From positions 1 to 64,000 of the forward strand of contig CAKTEU010000009.1 of the NCBI GenBank assembly GCA_934552855.1: 64,000 nt of DNA. Direction: 5' to 3'. Below the pieces are notes generated by a model that saw only the letters and a program-made list of their open reading frames with translations, was not told the origin of the DNA and searched no databases. The position numbers were made by a program, and so were the translations under genes. Shown piece after piece: positions 57,697 to 64,000 of this stretch. Within the stretch, counting starts at the first letter, position 1, and every line of letters starts with the position of its first letter. The stretch is from an uncultured Eubacteriales bacterium. GTDB lineage: Bacteria; Bacillota; Clostridia; Oscillospirales; Acutalibacteraceae.

Positions 57697-58506
57697 TTAT
57701 TCTGCCGAGCAGGCGGCGGCTTTTTGTTTTCTATCTTCAAGGCGAAGCCTTGTAACTTCTTTTTTTTCATCCTTGCCGTCGGCTTTTTTTGCGGCTTGTT
57801 TTTTGATAACGGCACGGATTACGAAATAGAAAATGAACGCAAAAATAATTGTTGTTGTGCTTGCGTCAATCATGTCCATCATCGTGTCCCAAAGGGGATA
57901 CTGACCGCCGTCGGTAATTGCTCCGTGACCGAAAATTTTGAAGAAAATGTCGTTTTCACCCGGTGCATACCAGTAGCTCTGATTGGCTGTGCCCCAAATG
58001 AAATCGCCGAAAAACTCAGTAATTTCCCAAAGGGGTATGATCATAAACGAAAAACCGACTCCGCAAAAAGTTCCGAGAAGCGGTGAAATGCTGTCTTCTT
58101 TGTGTTCTTTCTTGAGAATTGCTTTATAAACAAAATATCCGGCAACAACGGCGGCGGGACCCGAAACGGCGTGAAGAACACGGTCATATTTCGGAATTAC
58201 ACCGTAAAGGAAAACAAAATTCCCGAGGAATGAGCCGCAAAATTCCATCAGGTTGATGATGTGCTGGCTGCGATAGGGGATATTTGCAAGAAGGCTGTTT
58301 TTCGGGGCAATAAAATGTAAAAACGGAATTGCAAAAAGCGCAAGTGTGTTAACTGCGCAAAGAACTTTTTCTCTTTGATCGGTATGCATGATTACGGCGT
58401 AAATCAAAAGAAGGCGAACAACCCACCACGATATGTATTCAACAACGGACATTTCTTCAAATATTCCGTGCCAGACCGTCAAAATTCGATTCTTGAGAAA
58501 TTTCAT
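57697..58506 (-). CDS. YjdF/DUF2238-like integral membrane protein
   Basis: The 269-residue protein has about six to seven membrane segments and a basic, charged cytoplasmic C-terminus (KKQAAKKADGKDEKKEV). Motifs shared with the YjdF family are YDRVLHAVSGPAAVV, PLWEITEFFGDFIWG and WDTMMDMIDASTT, where His, Glu and Asp lie at membrane faces. Function is unknown for the family. The ATG at 58506 is weakly supported (GGGTG); a TTG at 58527 is possible. Confidence 0.7.
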   Translation of the reverse strand: MKFLKNRILTVWHGIFEEMSVVEYISWWVVRLLLIYAVIMHTDQREKVLCAVNTLALFAIPFLHFIAPKNSLLANIPYRSQHIINLMEFCGSFLGNFVFLYGVIPKYDRVLHAVSGPAAVVAGYFVYKAILKKEHKEDSISPLLGTFCGVGFSFMIIPLWEITEFFGDFIWGTANQSYWYAPGENDIFFKIFGHGAITDGGQYPLWDTMMDMIDASTTTIIFAFIFYFVIRAVIKKQAAKKADGKDEKKEVTRLRLEDRKQKAAACSAE

Positions 58507-58572
58507 ATTGAACACCCGTAAACACAAAGGCTTTTTAAAAGCTTTTTGTGTTTTCCTTTCTTATAAAAAAGT

Positions 58573-58604
58573 CAAGGCGGCAGCTTTCAAATGCTGTCAC
58601 CTTG
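58573..58604 (-). terminator. Terminator of spoIIE
   Basis: CAAGG-GCAGC pairs with GCTG-CCTTG; on the minus strand it is followed by ACTTTTTTAT. A second A/T-rich palindrome (AACACAAA...TTTGTGTT) lies at about 58513-58548. Confidence 0.7.
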
Positions 58605-58683
58605 GTACTATACAACGGAAACACGGCTTTGTAAATAAAAGTAAAACAATTGTAATTTATTGTTCGTGCGCCGGAAGATATAT

Positions 58684-60996
58684 TTAATTGTTTGTTATTT
58701 TCAGCGCAACAACGGTTATATCGTCCTCGTTTTCTTTTGAGCTTCTCAGCCTTGCAAGCGACGCAATGTGCGAAGCAAGGTCGTCCATATTGTTTGTGCT
58801 CCAAGCAAGAAGCTCATCGTTTATCCAGCCGCAGTCGCCGAATGTTGCGCCGTCTGAAAGAAGAAGAACAATGTCCTCGTTTTCAAGTTTTGTTTTCTTT
58901 GTTGCAAAACAAACGTCCTTGATAATTCCAATCGGCAGCGACTGTTCTTCAACAACGGCAATCTCTTTTCCTCTTCGGATGAACGAAACCGCAGCGCCGG
59001 CTTTGTAAAATTCCGTTTCTCCGGTGTATACGTTTATGCTTATTCCGTCAACAGTTGCGATTGATTCGTCGGTTGATTTGACCATCAGCGCACAGTTGAC
59101 CGTTTTAAGCGCACTTTCAAACGAGAATGAGCAGGAAAGCAGCTTTTCCATCAGCGTTGCCGTCATTGTTCCGTCAACGGCCGCACGTGAACCGGTTCCC
59201 ATTCCGTCGCTTATGAGAGCAATTTCGTTTCCGCTCATGTCTCGAAGCTTTGCAATGCAGTCTCCGCAAACGGTGTTGTTTCCGAACGGAATTTGACATG
59301 AACCGTAAAGAACTTTATAAACGGCTTTTTCTTCAAACGTAATTACCGAACGAAGCTCCAAAATTGCAATTTCCGGTTTTTCAAATGTACGTTTTGTTGA
59401 AGCCTCAAAAATTGTTTTCATTCGTTTGAAGTTCAGCTCAAATGCGTTTTCAAGAACGTTGACTTCAATCGTTATTCGCCCGTTCGGGTTTGTGAAATAA
59501 TTCACGCAGTCAACAAAAATGTCTGCGTCGGCAAGAGCCGTTTTGAGTGCACGTGAACGTGTGTTGTCAACAATGCGGCTGTTTGACATTTGAGAGGCAA
59601 ATTCCGAAAGAAATTGCGCAATTGAAGAAAACTGATCGCTGACAAGCGAACGCATTTCCTTGACTTTCATTTTTGAAGCAAGCCCAACCGCAAAATCGCC
59701 GTAGCTTGAGCCGATTTGAGAAACAAGGGCGTTTGCTCTCGGACAGCGTTTTTCAAGTTCGGTTCTCTCCTTGCTTTTTTCTTTGAGACCCGAGAGGGTG
59801 AGAACGTCGGATGCGGTTTCGTTGAATTTTTCGCTCCAACATTCGTTTTTGAATGAACAGCCGTAGCAGATGTTCTGTTGAAGTTTTGCAAAAATGCGGT
59901 TGATTTCGGGGTTTATCACGTTGTCAAGGCGTGCGCTGACATTTGTAACAATGCTTGAAACCTCGTTGACTGTTTCCGCCGCACGCTGAAGCGAAGCGCA
60001 AACTTGCCGGTTAAGCTGATTGTTCGGTGCAAGAAGGCTCTTTTCAAGCTCTGTATGCAGTGCAAAAAGCTTTTTTGACGGAATTACGCAAAACATCATG
60101 CATCCGGCTGCGACCTCAAGAAGGCACCAAAAAACGCTTTGAGTGAAGCCGTTTAAAAATGAAAGTGCTGCGGCGCAGACCGCAAACGAAAGCGAAACCG
60201 CATATTGACCGAGAGGAGAAAACACTCCGCAAACAAGAGCACCGAGCGAAAAAACGGGGAACAAAAACCTTGTCTCCTCCGGAACGGAAAGCGAAAAGGC
60301 AGCGCAAATGCCAAAAAGGCTTGAAAAGGCCGCACCTTTATAATGAGCAACAAAAAGAACAATCAAAACGGCTGCAATCCTTGCCGGAACAATCGGCCCG
60401 AGCGAAAAGTCCGAAGCGCAAAGAAGCAAAACGCAAAGGCAAAGTCCAACCCCGGCAAGGTCCTGAACAGAAAGGTTTGCAATTCCGGTTCGTGTAATCT
60501 GTGTTCTTGCGCTCCTTATAAAAAGCAAAACCGAACAAAAGGCAACGGCCGCTTCACAAAAGCCGAAAAGGAGCGGCAAAAGCTTTTCTTCGCCGAAGGC
60601 TGAAGCCGCCGCCGCAGGCAAAAGGCAGGATAAAAAGCCGGCAAGCGGCAGCGAGAAGCTTTTTTGCAAAAGGAACGGAAACCGTTTTTCAATTGCCGTG
60701 CGCAAAAGGGCGCAAAGCAAAAGGGCGGCACTGTATCTTAAAGCTGTCTGCCACGGAAAGGAGATGAAGTATCCCGAAACGCCGCCGATGAGAGAAGAGG
60801 CAACAAAACCGTAATCGATTCCGGCACAAAAAGCAACGCAAAACGGCGAAATTGAACCGAGCGATGAAAGCTGCGAAAGCAAAAACGAAATTGCTGCCGC
60901 ACAAAGCTGTTTTACCCACGGTGAAAGTTCTTTTTCATCGTCAATTAAAAAATCAACAAGTTTTTTTTCTTCGGTTGTTCTTTCTTTTGTTTTCAT
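58684..60996 (-). CDS. spoIIE: Stage II sporulation protein E (PP2C phosphatase)
   Basis: The 770-residue protein has a cytoplasmic start, about ten membrane segments (about 35-310), and a middle region for FtsZ/oligomer contacts. The C-terminal PP2C domain (about 560-770) has metal-binding motifs ALISDGMGTGSRAA, LLLSDGATFGD and ENEDDITVV. A Cys-containing stretch CYGCSFKNECW near 390 is typical of clostridial SpoIIE. It dephosphorylates SpoIIAA to release sigma-F in the forespore, so it indicates sporulation ability, present or past. AAAGGA precedes the ATG at 60996. Confidence 0.92.
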   Translation of the reverse strand: MKTKERTTEEKKLVDFLIDDEKELSPWVKQLCAAAISFLLSQLSSLGSISPFCVAFCAGIDYGFVASSLIGGVSGYFISFPWQTALRYSAALLLCALLRTAIEKRFPFLLQKSFSLPLAGFLSCLLPAAAASAFGEEKLLPLLFGFCEAAVAFCSVLLFIRSARTQITRTGIANLSVQDLAGVGLCLCVLLLCASDFSLGPIVPARIAAVLIVLFVAHYKGAAFSSLFGICAAFSLSVPEETRFLFPVFSLGALVCGVFSPLGQYAVSLSFAVCAAALSFLNGFTQSVFWCLLEVAAGCMMFCVIPSKKLFALHTELEKSLLAPNNQLNRQVCASLQRAAETVNEVSSIVTNVSARLDNVINPEINRIFAKLQQNICYGCSFKNECWSEKFNETASDVLTLSGLKEKSKERTELEKRCPRANALVSQIGSSYGDFAVGLASKMKVKEMRSLVSDQFSSIAQFLSEFASQMSNSRIVDNTRSRALKTALADADIFVDCVNYFTNPNGRITIEVNVLENAFELNFKRMKTIFEASTKRTFEKPEIAILELRSVITFEEKAVYKVLYGSCQIPFGNNTVCGDCIAKLRDMSGNEIALISDGMGTGSRAAVDGTMTATLMEKLLSCSFSFESALKTVNCALMVKSTDESIATVDGISINVYTGETEFYKAGAAVSFIRRGKEIAVVEEQSLPIGIIKDVCFATKKTKLENEDIVLLLSDGATFGDCGWINDELLAWSTNNMDDLASHIASLARLRSSKENEDDITVVALKITNN

Positions 60997-61030
60997 AACG
61001 GCTTGTCCTTTCGATGTATAATTATTGTGT

Positions 61031-61097
61031 GGCCGCCGGTTAACCGGTGAGCGCAAATCTTGGTGTGTATTTGCGCATTCAATTAATCAGCGGTTAC
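61031..61097. repeat. GGTTAA/AATTAATC structured repeat, copy b
   Basis: CCGCCGGTTAA pairs with TTAATCAGCGG (one mismatch), and inside them GCGCAAAT pairs perfectly with ATTTGCGC. It lies upstream of spoIIE and is the best-folded of the three copies. Confidence 0.65.
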
Positions 61098-61209
61098 TTG
61101 TCCGTTCAGTAATTATAGAAAAGGCAAAGAAAGAAAAATGTCGCACTGTGAGGAAAAACCGGAAAAATTTTTTGCTTGAATGGCTAAAAGCCGAACTTTT
61201 ATCTTTTGC

Positions 61210-61238
61210 TTGACACAAATCACCGAAAATGGTAATAT
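61210..61238 (+). promoter_or_regulatory. Promoter of the 37-residue peptide gene
   Basis: TTGACA, 17 bp, TAATAT, about 35 nt before the ATG at 61273. Confidence 0.8.
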
Positions 61239-61272
61239 ATTCCTGAATAAAAAGGAAAAGAGGTGCAAAAAA

Positions 61273-61386
61273 ATGGATAACCTTTCAGCAAAGCTCAGCG
61301 GAATTTTCGAATTTGTTTCTTCAATTCTTAATTATATCTATGACTTCGTTAAGTCATTCATCAAAAAGGACGCAGTTGAAGAATAA
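61273..61386 (+). CDS. 37-residue amphipathic peptide (PSM/delta-toxin-like)
   Basis: The peptide reads MDNLSAKLSGIFEFVSSILN, then YIYDFVKSFIKKDAVEE. It would form one amphipathic helix with Ile, Phe, Leu, Val and Tyr on one face and Lys, Glu, Asp and Ser on the other. It has no signal peptide. That is the make-up of phenol-soluble modulins and delta-toxin, or of a membrane-curvature peptide. AGAGGTG lies 8 nt before the ATG, and it has its own strong promoter and terminator, so it is very likely a real gene. Its helix resembles the C-terminal helices of the secreted proteins at 351 and 26786. Function unknown; no known exporter is adjacent. Confidence 0.75.
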   Translation: MDNLSAKLSGIFEFVSSILNYIYDFVKSFIKKDAVEE

Positions 61387-61407
61387 TAAGCTTAAAGCAA
61401 AAAAATA

Positions 61408-61455
61408 AGGAGTTACCTCAGTCGGTTCTTTACCGGTGCGGCAACTCCTGTTTCT
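61408..61455 (+). terminator. Terminator of the peptide gene
   Basis: AGGAGTT with CC/GG inside pairs with AACTCCT and is followed by TTTCTTTTT. Confidence 0.7.
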
Positions 61456-61464
61456 TTTTAATTT

Positions 61465-62520
61465 TTAATAAGTGATGTCATAAACGTTCATGTCGTTTGT
61501 GAGCCTTGCGGTACCGTCGATGGTTGAAAGAGCAACCTTTGCGTTTGCGGCAATGTCAACGTTGATATGATGAACGATTGAGGTGACATGGTCGTTGCTC
61601 GGGTCATATGTAACCTGGAACGAGCTGTCGGTATAGGTGAGTTCAAAGTTGTTGACTGTTACGCCCGGAATTTTGCTGACAACCTTGTCAACTTCGGTGT
61701 TGATGTCCTTCATGCTTGCGGGCATCATAACGGCACCGTGATATGACTGCGGAACGCAGGTGTCTGCCGGAGTGGGTTCGGGGTTCTTTTCATCGTTGAG
61801 AACAAAACGAAGTGTGCGTGTTCCGTCGGCGTTGTCGGTGCAGGAAGCTTCCTTAATGCAGCTGTAATCGGTGAGAACCGAACCTTTGTCTGTGTTGCAA
61901 ATCGGAAGTTCGTGGTTGATTCTCGGCATTGTTGTTCCGTCTTCGGCGGTATAAACCTCACCCTTTGTTGCGGTAACAAGCGAGTTGGGGTCATCTTCGG
62001 TGGTCATGTATGATTCGCCGAATTTAAGCAGCGAGTTAACTGCACTTGAAAAGTTTCTGTATTCTTTGGGAAGAGCCTGATATTCCTTCTTTGAGTAACC
62101 CGGCTGATCCTGCTTCATTTTGTTAACGAGTTCGGTGTACTTTTTAACAATTTCTTCGTTGGTTTTCGGTGCGTCGGTTGAAGCGGCGGGAGCATCGGCT
62201 TTTGCGTCTGACGGTTTTTCCGCATCATTTGTCTGATTCGGTGCGGTTGTGTCGGCCGGAGCCGTTGCGGGTGCGGTTGTTGCCGGCGAAGTTGCCGGTG
62301 CTGCGTCAACGGGAACAACGGCAGGCGCTGCACCGTTATAGTCAATGTTTGTGTCAATATTGACCTTGAAGTTTGTTATTCCGAATGTTGCGCCGAGCAT
62401 TGCAACAATGATGAGAACGGTAACAAGCTTTGGCCATGCCTTTTTCCAATTTTCACTTCTGCGCTGACGTTTTGCAACGATTTTTTTTGCTTCTTCAAGC
62501 ATTTGTTCTTCTGTTTTCAT
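61465..62520 (-). CDS. Single-pass membrane protein of unknown function
   Basis: I do not recognise this 351-residue protein. It has a basic cytoplasmic start (about 1-28), one membrane segment (about 29-48, KLVTVLIIVAMLGATFGITN), and an Ala/Thr/Pro/Asp-rich linker (about 60-120). An extracytoplasmic domain of about 230 residues follows, including YSKKEYQALPKEYRNFSSAVN and TYDPSNDHVTSIVHHINVDI, with about four Cys that could form disulfides. AGAGG precedes the ATG. Monocistronic, with its own promoter. Confidence 0.75.
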   Translation of the reverse strand: MKTEEQMLEEAKKIVAKRQRRSENWKKAWPKLVTVLIIVAMLGATFGITNFKVNIDTNIDYNGAAPAVVPVDAAPATSPATTAPATAPADTTAPNQTNDAEKPSDAKADAPAASTDAPKTNEEIVKKYTELVNKMKQDQPGYSKKEYQALPKEYRNFSSAVNSLLKFGESYMTTEDDPNSLVTATKGEVYTAEDGTTMPRINHELPICNTDKGSVLTDYSCIKEASCTDNADGTRTLRFVLNDEKNPEPTPADTCVPQSYHGAVMMPASMKDINTEVDKVVSKIPGVTVNNFELTYTDSSFQVTYDPSNDHVTSIVHHINVDIAANAKVALSTIDGTARLTNDMNVYDITY

Positions 62521-62587
62521 AGCATATCCTCTCTTATGAATTTTTTGATTATTGAGAACTTTTGAAAAAGTTCATATGTACCCACTT

Positions 62588-62616
62588 ATGTTAACACTTT
62601 TTTAATTTTCGGTCAA
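62588..62616 (-). promoter_or_regulatory. Promoter of the 61465-62520 gene
   Basis: On the minus strand TTGACC, 17 bp, TAACAT. Confidence 0.65.
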
Positions 62617-62639
62617 TACTTTTAGTGATATTAAAACGA

Positions 62640-62668
62640 TTGATTTTTTTAAAAAGATGGTATATAAT
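62640..62668 (+). promoter_or_regulatory. Promoter of the M20 peptidase gene
   Basis: TTGATT, 17 bp, TATAAT. The leader carries structured repeat copy c and the hairpin AGCGG-TATATG-CCGCT (about 62743-62758). Confidence 0.7.
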
Positions 62669-62690
62669 TCAATTTGTGTAGATTAAAATG

Positions 62691-62740
62691 ACTGCCGGTT
62701 AACAGGCGAGATTTATATTCTCAAATTAATCGGCGGTTAC
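62691..62740. repeat. GGTTAA/AATTAATC structured repeat, copy c
   Basis: CTGCCGGTTAA and TTAATCGGCGGTTAC can pair; the inner part is shorter (GAG/CTC) than in copy b. It lies in the leader of the M20 peptidase gene. Confidence 0.6.
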
Positions 62741-62774
62741 CAAGCGGTATATGCCGCTGAAAAGGAGTTGTTGC

Positions 62775-64000
62775 ATGATTATGAAAAAATCAAAAGTTGC
62801 TCTCGGAGTGATCGGTGCCGCTGCGGCGGCAAACGCTGTTCACGCCGCAGTGTTCAAACCGAAAAAGGGCATTATTGCTCCGCTTTCAAAAGAAAATGTT
62901 AACGTTGACCGTTACCGCCAAAACCTTTCAAAGGCAATTCAAATCAAGACGATTTCAAACAGGGATACCTCACTTGTTGATTGGAACGAATTTGAAAAAT
63001 TCCACAAGTTCCTTGATGAGGCCTATCCTCTTATTGCAAAGAATCTTGAAAAAGAAATTGTTCCTCCGGCCAACCTTGTCTATCGCTGGAAGGGAAAAAG
63101 GAGCGACCTTGACGGCGTTGCTCTTCTTGCTCATCAGGACGTTGTTCCCGTTTCGGCCGGTACGGAAGAAGACTGGACCCATCCGGCGTTTGACGGCGTT
63201 GACGACGGCGAATTCATCTGGGGCCGTGGTGCTCTTGACATGAAAAACCACCTCATTTGCGTCATGGAATCGGTTGAAGCACTTCTTGAAGACGGATTTA
63301 CGCCGGAAAGAGACGTATATCTTCTTTTCGGTGACAATGAGGAAGTTGTTGCAAACAAGGAAAACGGTGCGCTTGACGTTATGAACTATCTTCGTGAAAA
63401 GGGTGTTCATCTTGACGCAATCCTTGACGAAGGCGGCGCAATGCTTCCCGTCAACATTCCCGGCGTAATTAACGATAAGTATCTTGCCGGTATCGGTCTT
63501 GCGGAAAAAGGCTATGCAGACATTGAAGTTGTTGTCAATGCAAAGGGCGGACATTCCTCACAGCCGCCGAAGCACACCGCACTCGGAAAAATGGCCGACG
63601 TTATCAAGGACCTTGAAAACAATCAGTTCAAGGCTTCCTTCTCGGCAAACATGAAGTTCCTTTTTGATTCGATTGCAAGAAACTGCACTTATCCCGTTCG
63701 CCTCATTACCTGCAATCTTCCGGTTCTTTATCCCGCTCTTCTTCAAATTTGCAAGCTTATTCCGCCGGCAGCCTGCATGACAAGAACAACAACAGGCATC
63801 ACAATGGCCGAAGGCAGCCCGGCAGCAAACGTTCTTCCGCAAAGAGCCGCAATCACCGTAAACTTCAGAGCTATGCCGGGAACAACAACTCAGGATCTTG
63901 TTGACCACATCAAAAAGGTTGTAAGAAACAAGGATATTGAAGTTAACGTTCTCAACAGCAAGGAACCGTCAAAGTTTTCTCCGATGGATTCCCGTGCATA
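62775..64000 (+). CDS. M20 family metallopeptidase (PM20D1/CPS1-like), 3' end outside the window
   Basis: The 408 codons present start MIMKKSKVALGVIGAAAAAN, a possible membrane anchor or signal. Metal-binding motifs follow: LLAHQDVVPV (His, Asp), GRGALDMKNH (Asp), GDNEEV (Glu pair) and ILDEGGAM. The dimerisation domain (VVNAKGGHSSQPP) is also present. Relatives are carboxypeptidase S and PM20D1-type enzymes, which cut dipeptides or N-acyl amino acids. AAGGAG lies 7 nt before the ATG. The frame is still open at base 64000. Confidence 0.88.
   Translation, partial: MIMKKSKVALGVIGAAAAANAVHAAVFKPKKGIIAPLSKENVNVDRYRQNLSKAIQIKTISNRDTSLVDWNEFEKFHKFLDEAYPLIAKNLEKEIVPPANLVYRWKGKRSDLDGVALLAHQDVVPVSAGTEEDWTHPAFDGVDDGEFIWGRGALDMKNHLICVMESVEALLEDGFTPERDVYLLFGDNEEVVANKENGALDVMNYLREKGVHLDAILDEGGAMLPVNIPGVINDKYLAGIGLAEKGYADIEVVVNAKGGHSSQPPKHTALGKMADVIKDLENNQFKASFSANMKFLFDSIARNCTYPVRLITCNLPVLYPALLQICKLIPPAACMTRTTTGITMAEGSPAANVLPQRAAITVNFRAMPGTTTQDLVDHIKKVVRNKDIEVNVLNSKEPSKFSPMDSRA

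Overview
The window looks like chromosomal DNA of a spore-forming Clostridia member, most likely an Oscillospiraceae/Ruminococcaceae-type gut or rumen bacterium. The evidence is the Firmicutes-type nusA operon, DnaD/DnaC replication loaders, ZapA, SpoIIE, an [FeFe] hydrogenase, a circularly permuted GH3 beta-glucosidase of the Ruminococcus type, a BspA-like leucine-rich surface protein and strong AGGAGG-type ribosome binding sites. The genus is an inference; no rRNA is present. Only one tRNA was found, and no CRISPR array, complete insertion sequence or prophage.

Layout. 0-3 kb: an AT-rich gene for a secreted von Willebrand/lipase fusion. 3-4 kb (minus): rpsF-ssb-rpsR. 4-6 kb: a 3D-domain cell-wall protein and a chagasin-like protease inhibitor. 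6-12 kb (minus): a GlpA-like dehydrogenase / FAD oxidoreductase / DUF1667 unit followed by an MFS transporter, then an iron alcohol dehydrogenase. 12-16 kb: a BrnT/BrnA toxin-antitoxin pair, DegV, an unknown protein and an Eis-like acetyltransferase. 16-20.5 kb (minus): zapA - U32 protein - dCMP deaminase - secreted PHP protein. 20.6-24 kb: a miniature inverted-repeat element inside a small gene remnant, a flavodiiron protein, a thioredoxin-like lipoprotein and a decayed Abi gene. 24-29 kb: a canonical GH3 enzyme, a remnant surface-protein tail, a second secreted lipase-fold protein and the second copy of the miniature element.

29-40 kb: the translation operon rimP-nusA-ylxR-ylxQ-infB-rbfA-nrnA-truB-ribF, followed by a HAD phosphatase and a zinc-ribbon membrane protein. 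40-43.7 kb: an [FeFe] hydrogenase with a NuoF/GltD-like partner. 43.9-48.7 kb (minus): a MATE exporter, permuted GH3 and esterase operon. 48.8-50.7 kb: an unidentified structured RNA and a Wzm/Wzt-type exporter. 50.8-53 kb: DnaD, DnaC and tRNA-Thr(CGT). 53-58 kb: a Phd/Doc cassette between twin hairpins, then an Xre repressor divergent from a large BspA-like protein with a two-operator promoter. 57.7-64 kb: a YjdF-like membrane protein, SpoIIE, a very small amphipathic peptide gene, an unknown membrane protein and a truncated M20 peptidase.

Several parts suggest a shared cell-surface theme. Secreted proteins end in amphipathic helices rather than LPXTG, two loci encode the same Cys/His tail ending HY, and a stand-alone 37-residue peptide resembles those helices. 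The most notable non-coding items are the 48.9-kb RNA, whose 13-bp closing helix excludes its terminator, a three-copy structured repeat, a pair of nearly identical 229-bp inverted elements, and terminators sharing the arm AAGCTGTAATTCACA.
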